Assembly: GCA_000723505.1 (NCBI GenBank)
Contig: HG934468.1
Location: forward strand, 1,520,798-1,584,797
Reading direction: 5' to 3'
DNA from: Mucinivorans hirudinis
Lineage (GTDB): Bacteria; Bacteroidota; Bacteroidia; Bacteroidales; Rikenellaceae
DNA length: 64,000 bases
Both the position numbers and the translations under genes were made by a program. A model generated the notes under the pieces. The model had not been told where the DNA came from. It was given only the letters and a program-made list of their open reading frames with translations, and did not search any database. Each line of letters opens with the position of its first letter. The stretch's first letter is position 1. Below, in pieces: positions 17,691 through 25,202 of this stretch.

Positions 17691-18722
17691 ATGAAAAAGA
17701 GACTAAAAACATCAGTTAAAATAGTTATTGGCATCATAGTGTGCCTCGCAGTGGCGGGCGGTGTCGTGGGGGGAGTTTGGGTATGGGGTGAGTATAAATA
17801 TCGCTATGATGTGGCAGTGGTAAAGAGCGGCAACCTGAAGGTATACCCCAACGAGGGTTTGGAAGATGTGGCATATAAGCTTCAGAATGAAAACATCATA
17901 AACAACGCTGCACTTTTGCTCAAATTTGCCGCCTCACACGAGAAAACCAATGTTCGAGTTGGCAACTACGAACTGAGTGGGGGCACAACCTATCGTTCCC
18001 TGCTCAATACTCTTACCCTCGGCAAACAAACGCCTATAAAGCTAACATTCAATAGCTTTCGCACAACAGAACGTCTGCTTGGCGCTGTGGCAAGGAGGGT
18101 TCTAGCCGACTCTGCCCAGCTGGTCGATTTCTTTGAGAAGCAGAGCGATTTCAGCAAAGATAACCTTATCTCACTTTTCATTCCAAATACTTACGAGGTC
18201 TATTGGACAATCACCCCGCAGGAGTTCTACGAGCGTATGGAGCAGGAGTACAACCGTTTTTGGAGCCGCGAGCGGCTTGATAAGGCACAGCGGTTAGGAT
18301 TTACGCCGGTTCAGATTGCAACGATAGCCTCAATCGTTGATAGTGAGACCAATAAAGTCGATGAGATGAGCAATGTAGCCGGGGTGTACATCAATCGTAT
18401 AAGAAAAAGAATGCCCTTGCAGGCTGACCCCACAGTGAAGTTCGCCCTCGGTGACTTCTCAATAAAGAGAGTTTTATTGAAACATTTGGAGGTAGACTCT
18501 CCCTACAACACCTATAAGTATCAGGGTTTGCCTCCCGGAGCTATTTGTATGGCATCTATTGCGGCTATTGACGCCACACTCAACTATGCAGGACACGACT
18601 ACTACTACTTCTGTGCCCGCGAGGATTTCTCGGGCTACCACAGTTTTGCACGCACCCTTGGCGAGCACAACGCCAATGCCAAGAGGTATCAAGCTGAGCT
18701 AAATAGGCTGAAAATAAAATAA
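17691..18722 (+). CDS. mltG: Endolytic murein transglycosylase MltG
   Basis: MltG cuts nascent peptidoglycan strands in the periplasm and sets glycan length. The protein has 343 residues: a short cytoplasmic start, one membrane helix at about 10-32, a LysM-like segment (VYPNEGLEDVAYKL), and the YceG catalytic domain. The active-site block IASIVDSET is at 212-220, where the first acidic residue is D217 rather than the Glu seen in E. coli (ASIVEKET), with E219 retained. LQADPTVKFALG follows as in the family. The gene ends before a repeat and a strong terminator. Confidence 0.93.
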   Translation: MKKRLKTSVKIVIGIIVCLAVAGGVVGGVWVWGEYKYRYDVAVVKSGNLKVYPNEGLEDVAYKLQNENIINNAALLLKFAASHEKTNVRVGNYELSGGTTYRSLLNTLTLGKQTPIKLTFNSFRTTERLLGAVARRVLADSAQLVDFFEKQSDFSKDNLISLFIPNTYEVYWTITPQEFYERMEQEYNRFWSRERLDKAQRLGFTPVQIATIASIVDSETNKVDEMSNVAGVYINRIRKRMPLQADPTVKFALGDFSIKRVLLKHLEVDSPYNTYKYQGLPPGAICMASIAAIDATLNYAGHDYYYFCAREDFSGYHSFARTLGEHNANAKRYQAELNRLKIK

Positions 18723-18755
18723 GTGGACTCGGGTGATTGCCAACGCGTCTAATTG

Positions 18756-18782
18756 TTTAATGCCGAGTTAATAGAAGTCCCC
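18756..18782 (+). repeat. Intergenic repeat copy (AATGCCGAGTTAAT family, with a GAAGTCCCC tail)
   Basis: The core TTTAATGCCGAGTTAATA is followed by GAAGTCCCC. Core and tail recur, in either orientation, in other intergenic regions here. It lies 33 nt after mltG and just before the terminator stem. Confidence 0.6.
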
Positions 18783-18788
18783 ATAAGA

Positions 18789-18825
18789 GAAAGTGGGCTC
18801 GAAAGGTAATTTCGAGCCCACTTTC
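18789..18825. terminator. Hairpin between convergent mltG and the metalloprotease gene
   Basis: Perfect 16-nt arms (18789-18804 and 18810-18825) enclose a 5-nt loop between two convergent genes. U-tracts are weak on both sides. Confidence 0.8.
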
Positions 18826-18852
18826 AGTGTGATAAAATCATATTGCGAGTGG

Positions 18853-21336
18853 CTATTTCCCCTCGAGTGCATTCTTGATTTGAGTTCCCAAGTGTTGGTA
18901 GTGAGCTTGCACAACGGGGTCAGACGATGTCAATTGTCCGATTCGATATTGTGCCTGGCGAAGCTGATAGACTGCCATACTCTGAATATCCGTAGTCTTT
19001 GCCACGTCCGCACCGATTGCCACAATCACCATACTGCCCAGTGCCGCATCTTTCAACCCCGAAAGATTTATCAACGAGTTGATGTAAGCCTTCTGAAGTA
19101 TGCGACGATATACATCCGGCACACCCGTTCCCCAGACCGCCTTGCTCATATCTGCATATAAATCAGTCATCGTGTATGCCTGAGCGCCAAGTGTCGCCTG
19201 AGCGTTTATCAGGTTCTGCATCACGCGGTTGCTTAGCAGTGAGTTCATATTTGTGTTGTAGAGACGAAGCATCACATCCGTGCCGTTGGCGCCGGTCTTT
19301 TCATAAATAGTTTGGTCTAGCAACCACTTAGGAGCATTGTAGAGATGCTTGTCGAGGAATGCCATTGCCTCCTTTTGCTTATCTTTTTCAACGAAAGTGT
19401 AGACAACATCACCCTGCTCGCGCGTTACAGGATTTTCGTATATGCCGCCAATCCATTTCGACACGTGCCCTATGTAACGTCCGAATTGCGTGACAACCTC
19501 ACCGTGCATCATCCCCAAGTCGGCATAGTTGCTGTTGGGTTTATACGTCCACTTAGGCAGCCCCACAACCACTCGTTGCAGGTTCTTGATACCAAGCTCA
19601 TTAGCTTTCATCTGGTTATCGCCCAAGTCTTCAGCCTGCGAGCGTGGGTCATTCGGATTGCTTTCGTGTCCGAACCATAGACGCGGATTTTTCTGTTTTT
19701 CGATAATCCACTCGTTTAGCTTTGTTGCCTCAGCCTCGGGTGTTTTCAGGTCGGGAAAACGACGATAACCCCACTCGATAGCCCATTCGTCATACTCCTT
19801 GATGCGGGGATATTGCAATTCGGGTTCGATACCATCCTCGGGCTGAACGACATAGTTGAATCGCGAGTAGTCCATAATCGAGGGTGTGTGTCCATACTTT
19901 TGCAGATATGTACGGCTGCGAAGACTGTCCACCGGAGCGGTAGCCGTAGCGCCGAAGTTATGGCGAAGACCAAGAGTGTGCCCCACCTCGTGCGAACTCA
20001 CAAAGCGCACCAACTCTCCCATTAGCTCCGAGGGAAACTCCATCTGTTGAGCGCGTGGATCGTTGGGTCCCACCTGCAACATATACCAGTTTCTCAGGAG
20101 CAACATCACGTTGTGATACCAGTTGATGTGACTCTCTATAATCTGTCCCGAGCGGGGGTCTCGGTTGTGGGGTCCGCTTGCATTGGGAATGTCCGAAGGC
20201 TTGTAGACAATCGCCGAGTAGCGAGCATCTTCCAGACTCCAGTTGGGGTCGTCCACGGGTGCTTCCAAACCTTTGATGGCATTCTTAAAACCGGCTTTGC
20301 GAAAGACCGGTTCCCAGTCATTCACGCCCTGAATCAGGGACGAAACCCACTGTTTGGGCGTTGCGGGGTCAATGTAAAAGATGATAGGCTCGGCAGGCTC
20401 AACCAACTCGCCGCGCTTATACTTCTCCACATCCTCGGGCTTAGGCTCTAAGCGCCAGCGGGTAATCATCTCAACGTTCTTCACCCCCTGCGGGTTTTGG
20501 TCGAAATCGACGTAGCGCTCGGTGAAATATCCCACACGTGGGTCGTTATATCGAGGCTGCATCGGCACTTGGGGCAGAAGCACAAAGGAGGCATTAATCT
20601 CAAATGTGGCAGGAACACTTTGCGACTGACGCATCATATTCCCCGACAAATTGCCAGCGGGAGTAGCATTGTAGCTCTTAACCGTCTTAATCTCTGTATT
20701 TATCGGAAATGTCTTCACACCCACAATGTACGAAGCGTCTCGCTGCATACCACTCAAGCCCAAACTCTGTTTGGAGGATGGCGAAAAGCTGATGAGCTCG
20801 CTTTCGCCATTCAAGAAATCCGTCACCTCAATCAATACTGAATCCTTAGCGGGGGTCGATGCCTTGATGTCGAAAGCCTGAACAATAGGCTGCTTATTCG
20901 ACTTTTCGACTGCCACAGCCATATCCCCCTGGGAGCGTTCGCGTGTGTTGATTCTGTTCACAAAAATCTTTTTTCCGTCCGGCGACTTGCTCAGACGAAT
21001 CATCGCATTATATATTTGGTCACCCGCATAGCCGGCAAAGCCGTTGCGAAGACCCGCAGCCGACTGGCTCAGGCGGTTTACCACCAAGATGTCCTTCCCC
21101 AAAAGCGACTCGGGCACAAGGAAGAAGTATTTACCATCCTGCTCATATACGGTGAACATACCTGTCTGTTTATTGGCATTTGGCTTGATTAGAGCGGCAA
21201 TGGTGCCGGGTTTTGGCTTTGCCACCGTGTCGGCACTCTGCTGCTGCTTGGGTTGATTGCGCTCTCGGCGGCTCTGTGCCGTTGCGCTTGCGAGTGTGGC
21301 TATCACTGCAATAGCCAACAAAAGTTTAATTCTCAT
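18853..21336 (-). CDS. Secreted zinc metalloprotease (DUF5117/DUF4953-type, extended HExxHxxGxxH)
   Basis: The protein has 827 residues with a signal peptide (MRIKLLLAIAVIATLASATAQ). The zinc motif HEVGHTLGLRH spans H449-H459, with metal ligands H449, H453 and H459 and catalytic E450, as in metzincins. A downstream Met-turn candidate is SIMDYSRFNYV. The N-terminal 400 residues match the DUF5117/5118 domains usual in this Bacteroidetes family. It should act in the periplasm or at the surface; no substrate is known. A near-perfect 38-bp palindrome lies 30 bp upstream of the start codon. Confidence 0.88.
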   Translation of the reverse strand: MRIKLLLAIAVIATLASATAQSRRERNQPKQQQSADTVAKPKPGTIAALIKPNANKQTGMFTVYEQDGKYFFLVPESLLGKDILVVNRLSQSAAGLRNGFAGYAGDQIYNAMIRLSKSPDGKKIFVNRINTRERSQGDMAVAVEKSNKQPIVQAFDIKASTPAKDSVLIEVTDFLNGESELISFSPSSKQSLGLSGMQRDASYIVGVKTFPINTEIKTVKSYNATPAGNLSGNMMRQSQSVPATFEINASFVLLPQVPMQPRYNDPRVGYFTERYVDFDQNPQGVKNVEMITRWRLEPKPEDVEKYKRGELVEPAEPIIFYIDPATPKQWVSSLIQGVNDWEPVFRKAGFKNAIKGLEAPVDDPNWSLEDARYSAIVYKPSDIPNASGPHNRDPRSGQIIESHINWYHNVMLLLRNWYMLQVGPNDPRAQQMEFPSELMGELVRFVSSHEVGHTLGLRHNFGATATAPVDSLRSRTYLQKYGHTPSIMDYSRFNYVVQPEDGIEPELQYPRIKEYDEWAIEWGYRRFPDLKTPEAEATKLNEWIIEKQKNPRLWFGHESNPNDPRSQAEDLGDNQMKANELGIKNLQRVVVGLPKWTYKPNSNYADLGMMHGEVVTQFGRYIGHVSKWIGGIYENPVTREQGDVVYTFVEKDKQKEAMAFLDKHLYNAPKWLLDQTIYEKTGANGTDVMLRLYNTNMNSLLSNRVMQNLINAQATLGAQAYTMTDLYADMSKAVWGTGVPDVYRRILQKAYINSLINLSGLKDAALGSMVIVAIGADVAKTTDIQSMAVYQLRQAQYRIGQLTSSDPVVQAHYQHLGTQIKNALEGK

Positions 21337-21365
21337 TTATTGTTCTCTTTAGATTTTAGGTATTA

Positions 21366-21403
21366 AATAAGGAGTGTAAAATAATTATTTTATACTCCTT
21401 ATT
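21366..21403. promoter_or_regulatory. 38-bp palindrome upstream of the metalloprotease gene
   Basis: Arms 21366-21384 and 21385-21403 are complementary at 18 of 19 positions, with one G-T pair and no loop. It lies 30 bp upstream of the metalloprotease ATG, in its expected leader or promoter. It may be an operator or an RNA stem. Function is not shown. Confidence 0.5.
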
Positions 21404-21813
21404 CTATTGTACGACAGCGAAGTTACTATTTTTTTTCAATAAATCATCACTTGTTCCCCCAAAAAAAACTTTTTTTGACCTTTGGAGTGGCAATGTATCT
21501 TGTTAAATAGGCATTAAACAATTTTGATTTTTGATAACTCTTTCGCGCAATTTCGGCGTTATGCCCACCCAATAAATATTGACTCGGCATTAAATAATTT
21601 GTGCAAAACTCTGCATAAGACCCTTTTTTAGGTATTTGTACTCTTTCTCAACTCGTCCTTTAGAGGTAACTTTGTGGTTCGGGAGAAAAAAATCTTCCGG
21701 CTTGTAACAAACCACCGCAGTTTTTCGTCTATATAGTACGTAAGGGGTAACTCCTGCTTTGAGGATTGTAAAGGCGAAAAATGCAAAGGTCACAAAAAGC
21801 AAGGTTTACCAAA
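21404..21813. other. Gene-free stretch with two repeat copies and a possible promoter
   Basis: No convincing gene is seen. A 70-codon frame on the minus strand (21590-21802) overlaps the next gene and has no supporting signal. Inverted copies of the AATGCCGAGTTAAT repeat occur at 21502-21526 (degenerate) and 21578-21601. A -7 box TAACTTTG at 21667-21674 could drive the cysteate synthase gene with a leader of about 130 nt. The reason for the long spacing is unclear. Confidence 0.5.
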
Positions 21814-23085
21814 ATGAAATATAGACTCAAGACTTTTTCAACAAGTAGAGAATTCGATGACGCAGGTTGGTTATTAGATGATGAGCAGTGCGTTACCCCT
21901 TCTTTAATTCGCGCCCTCTATCGTGAGCGGCAAATTCGCTTCGGCGACAAAATCGAAGGCATCTTTCGTTTCGAGGATTGGCTGCCCACCCATCGCCGCC
22001 TGAGCGGCTCTTGTGCACCCGTGACCTACAAAAGCGAGGGGCTTGCCCGCCATCTGGGCTTAAAAAACCTCTATATCACACTGAGCGGTTACTATCCCCA
22101 GAGGGGAGTAACGATGAGTTCCGCCACCTTCAAGGAGACGGAGGCATACACCGTTTGTGCGCGTATGGATCGGCACGAGAGGCGCACGTTAGTGGTAGCC
22201 TCGGCGGGTAATACGGCGCGTGCCTTTGCTCGAGTGTGCTCAGAGAATAACATTCCGCTACTGCTCTGTGTTCCGCTCGACTATATAGACTCGCTTTGGA
22301 GCGAAAAGCCTCTGAACGACTGCGTGAAGATGGTCTGTGTGGAGAGCGGGGCGGACTATTTCGATGCCATCCATCTGAGTAATGTGGTTGTGAAGTCCGA
22401 GAAATTCTTCGCCGAAGGGGGAGCTAAAAATGTGGCGCGACGCGATGGGATGGCTACCACGATGTTGTCGGCAACGGAGTTTATCGGACGTATTCCCGAT
22501 TACTATTTCCAAGCCGTGGGTAGCGGAACGGGAGCCATTGCGGCGTGGGAGGCAAATCTGCGTCTGATTGAGGATGGACGCTTTGGCGACCACAAGGCTC
22601 GATTGGTGCTCTCTCAGAACGTGCCCTTTACGCCGATGTGTGATGCTTGGAACAGCGGGGAGCGCGCTTTGGCGGACTATCCCGAGGATGAGGCGCGGCG
22701 CGATGCGGGCGAGATAATCGCCAAGGTGCTCTCGAACCGCCGTCCTCCCTATTCCATTGCGGGAGGGCTCTTCGATGCTCTCACTGACACGGCGGGTGTC
22801 TTCACAAAACATACCAACGAGGAGGTGGAGACAGCAATGGCGCTCTTCGAGAGGTTGGAGGGTGTAGATATATTCCCTGCCGCCGGCACGGCGGTAGCCT
22901 CGCTATTAAGCTATTTCGGGGAAAATAGAGGGGCTTTGGAAAAGGGCAACGTAATGCTCAACATCACAGGAGGAGGTTATGAACGGCTCAAGCAAGAACG
23001 CGAATTAATTCCGATGAAACCTTGCCACATATTCAAAATAACAGACTCGCAACAAGAGATTCTCGATATTGTAGAGAATCTCTAA
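21814..23085 (+). CDS. Cysteate synthase (threonine-synthase-like PLP enzyme)
   Basis: The protein belongs to fold-type II PLP enzymes related to threonine synthase. Counting from the ATG at 21814, the PLP-binding lysine is K107 in SATFKETEAY, the phosphate-binding loop is in ASAGNTARAF, and GSGTGAIAAWE follows. This pattern, with a start like MKYRLKTF and REFDDAGW, is that of the Bacteroidetes cysteate synthase group. Those enzymes make L-cysteate from O-phosphoserine and sulfite for sulfonolipids such as capnine. The in-frame ATG at 21781 adds 11 unconserved residues, so I prefer 21814. A true threonine synthase role is the main alternative. mqnD follows after 11 nt. Confidence 0.72.
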   Translation: MKYRLKTFSTSREFDDAGWLLDDEQCVTPSLIRALYRERQIRFGDKIEGIFRFEDWLPTHRRLSGSCAPVTYKSEGLARHLGLKNLYITLSGYYPQRGVTMSSATFKETEAYTVCARMDRHERRTLVVASAGNTARAFARVCSENNIPLLLCVPLDYIDSLWSEKPLNDCVKMVCVESGADYFDAIHLSNVVVKSEKFFAEGGAKNVARRDGMATTMLSATEFIGRIPDYYFQAVGSGTGAIAAWEANLRLIEDGRFGDHKARLVLSQNVPFTPMCDAWNSGERALADYPEDEARRDAGEIIAKVLSNRRPPYSIAGGLFDALTDTAGVFTKHTNEEVETAMALFERLEGVDIFPAAGTAVASLLSYFGENRGALEKGNVMLNITGGGYERLKQERELIPMKPCHIFKITDSQQEILDIVENL

Positions 23086-23096
23086 ACTGAGTAATA

Positions 23097-23876
23097 ATGA
23101 GCAATAACAATCACCGAATATACATATCCCCCTGCCCCAACGATACTTTCATCTTCTATGCAATGTTGCATAAGAAGGTCGATTGCGAGGGGTTGAGTTT
23201 TGAGGCTTGCTTTGAGGATATTTCGATGCTAAACGAACGTGCGGCAAGTGGTGAGGTCGTTGATTTGATAAAGGTTAGCCACGGAACACTACCTCTGCTT
23301 GCCGGAAAATACAGGGCATTGAGTGTGGGTGGAGCTATGGGTTACGGCAACGGACCGGTGGTGGTGGCACGCAGCAGGGATGTGGATTTGAGCGACTGCA
23401 CGATTGCGGTGCCGGGGCTGAATACAACTGCTAATTTATTGTTAAATAGGCTCATACCACACAATAGAGATAGAGTGCGAGAGTATCTCTTTTCCGACAT
23501 TGCGCGGGCAGTTTCCCGTGGGGAGGTTGATGCGGGGGTGTTGATACACGAGGGGCGATTTACTTACCGCCAAGCCGGCTTGGAGCTGTTGCACGACTTG
23601 GGCGAGCTGTGGGAAGAGCGATTCCAACTACCCGTACCGCTGGGCTTGATTGTTGCCAATCCGCTTGTTGATAGTGCTAAAGTTGAACGCATCATAAGTC
23701 GAAGTATTGCCTATGCGTTCGACCACAGGGCTCAGACCGAGAGCTTTTGCGCGCTCCACGCTGCCGAACTCTCGCCCGAGGTACTTGCCAACCATATCGA
23801 CTTATTTGTCAATGAGTTTTCGCTGGGGCACAACCCGCTTGGGGCGAGAGCGGTGAGAGAACTGCTGGGAGTTTAG
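23097..23876 (+). CDS. mqnD: 1,4-dihydroxy-6-naphthoate synthase (futalosine pathway)
   Basis: MqnD converts cyclic dehypoxanthine futalosine to 1,4-dihydroxy-6-naphthoate in the alternative menaquinone pathway. The 259-residue protein has the family start SPCPNDTFIFYAML and a periplasmic-binding-protein-like fold with KVSHGTLPLLAGKY and GLNTTANLLL. It ends with a helical segment around HNPLGARAVREL. Other mqn genes are not in the window. It starts 11 nt after the cysteate synthase and overlaps the convergent dprA by 4 nt. Confidence 0.9.
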   Translation: MSNNNHRIYISPCPNDTFIFYAMLHKKVDCEGLSFEACFEDISMLNERAASGEVVDLIKVSHGTLPLLAGKYRALSVGGAMGYGNGPVVVARSRDVDLSDCTIAVPGLNTTANLLLNRLIPHNRDRVREYLFSDIARAVSRGEVDAGVLIHEGRFTYRQAGLELLHDLGELWEERFQLPVPLGLIVANPLVDSAKVERIISRSIAYAFDHRAQTESFCALHAAELSPEVLANHIDLFVNEFSLGHNPLGARAVRELLGV

Positions 23877-24964
23877 AATTTAGCCTTTTGATATAGCCGC
23901 CCCTTGACGCTCTTTATAAATCCCTGCGACTCAAGCGCCATAAGGCGTGATGATGCTTCGGCAGTAGTGATGGAGAGTGTTTCGCTTGTGTGGTCCAGCG
24001 TGAAGGGTTCGGTGTCGGGCAGTGCCGCAAAGGTCTCTCTTAGGTATGGATTGAGCGAAGTGGGATTTGCGGGAGAAAAGTTTGCCCGCTGCCACCCCAT
24101 ACTTTGAGCTATGTCACTAATATCTTGATAAAGAATGGCTTTACTGCTCTTTATCAACATATTTGTACCTTGTCGGGACGAATCTTCGGAGCGTCCGGGC
24201 ATAGCAAAGACTTCGCGGTCGTAACTCAGTGCTATATCGGCAGTCACCAGCGACCCTCCCTTGGCAGCCGACTCCACAATCATTGTGCAGTGGCTCAATC
24301 CGGCGATTATTCTGTTGCGGCTTAGGAAATTACCGCGACTTATGACCGTGCCCCAAGGCATATCCGAGACGATTGCGCCACCCTTTTCCAAAATGGAGCG
24401 CGCAAGTGGAATATTCGTTCGCGGCACAATCTCATCAACCCAACCTGCCATAACGGCAACGGTTTTGAGGTTGTTGGAGATTGCCGCCTGATGTGCCGCC
24501 TTGTCTATACCGAATGCCAATCCGCTTATTATAACTGCCTTAGGAAATGCTTGCGCAACGTCTGCCACAAAACGAGCGCTATCTTCCACACCCTGCGCCG
24601 TGGCTTTGCGAGTACCCACGACAGAGACCCACTCTCCTTGATTGAAGTTCACATAGCCACGCACATACAGCACTAGAGGAGCGTCGGCACACTCGCGCAA
24701 GAGGTTTGGGTACTCCGGGTGATTTTTGGTGAGAATGGCGATTCCTACTCTGCCGCAATGCGCAACAATCTCATCTGCACGAGAAAGGGCAACGCCCCTG
24801 CCCTCCACCACATTTTGCGCCAGATTAGGAGCAACGCCCCTGCCCACCAACTCCTCAAAGGGGACTCTGAAAATGGCTTCAGCCGTGCCGAAAGTCTCGA
24901 TTAATGCCGTTCCACGCACTGCGCCTACCCTTTCTATAAGAGTCAAAGCAACTGTATATAACAT
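23873..24964 (-). CDS. dprA: DNA-processing protein DprA
   Basis: DprA binds incoming single-stranded DNA and loads RecA during natural transformation. It is also widespread in bacteria not known to be competent. The 363-residue protein has an N-terminal SAM/HhH-like region (about 1-60), the Rossmann-like domain with VVGTRKATAQG, SGLAFGIDKAAHQAA and RNRIIAGLS, and a C-terminal winged-helix-like domain. Family length is normal. Its 3' end overlaps mqnD by 4 nt on the other strand. Confidence 0.95.
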   Translation of the reverse strand: MLYTVALTLIERVGAVRGTALIETFGTAEAIFRVPFEELVGRGVAPNLAQNVVEGRGVALSRADEIVAHCGRVGIAILTKNHPEYPNLLRECADAPLVLYVRGYVNFNQGEWVSVVGTRKATAQGVEDSARFVADVAQAFPKAVIISGLAFGIDKAAHQAAISNNLKTVAVMAGWVDEIVPRTNIPLARSILEKGGAIVSDMPWGTVISRGNFLSRNRIIAGLSHCTMIVESAAKGGSLVTADIALSYDREVFAMPGRSEDSSRQGTNMLIKSSKAILYQDISDIAQSMGWQRANFSPANPTSLNPYLRETFAALPDTEPFTLDHTSETLSITTAEASSRLMALESQGFIKSVKGRLYQKAKF

Positions 24965-25056
24965 TGTTAATGTGTGTTTTGTTTTTTTTTAATTGTCTCC
25001 ACCAAATTTACGCACAATCAAAAATAGCAATAATTCATTCATTAACAAAAAAATAT

Positions 25057-25064
25057 TAACTTTG
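25057..25064 (+). promoter_or_regulatory. -7 box (TAACTTTG) for the thrA-type gene
   Basis: TAACTTTG matches TAnnTTTG and gives an expected leader of about 130 nt that contains a long stem-loop. No standard -33 box is seen. Confidence 0.55.
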
Positions 25065-25082
25065 TGCCTTGAATAATAATTC

Positions 25083-25133
25083 TATTACGCCATATTTTCG
25101 CCCTCGGCAATGTGAGGTGAAAGAGACGTAATA
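25083..25133 (+). promoter_or_regulatory. Structured leader (nested stem-loop) upstream of aspartokinase-homoserine dehydrogenase
   Basis: TATTACG (25083-25089) pairs perfectly with CGTAATA (25127-25133). Inside it, TTTC (25096-25099) pairs with GAAA (25119-25122) and CCTC (25102-25105) with GAGG (25114-25117). It lies in the predicted leader. I see no Thr/Ile-rich leader peptide and no U-tract, so classic attenuation is not supported. It could be a binding site or RNA element. Confidence 0.45.
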
Positions 25134-25202
25134 AAAATCAAAAAATATCAAGACAATAGAACCATCTCGAATAATATATCAATTCTTAGAAGTCCCTAAA
25201 GT

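Noticed and set aside
21590-21802. 70-codon minus-strand frame between the metalloprotease and cysteate synthase genes
   Set aside because: It overlaps an intergenic repeat copy and ends in the region just before the cysteate synthase start. Composition is low-complexity and there is no promoter. It could be a fragment of a repeat, but I cannot support a gene.
22258-22812. Open frame of 184 codons on the minus strand inside the cysteate synthase gene
   Set aside because: Antisense to a well-conserved enzyme and without any plausible domain.
25134-25202. Threonine attenuator leader peptide before the aspartokinase gene
   Set aside because: No short frame rich in Thr or Ile codons and no terminator with U-tract was found in the leader, so classic attenuation is not supported.
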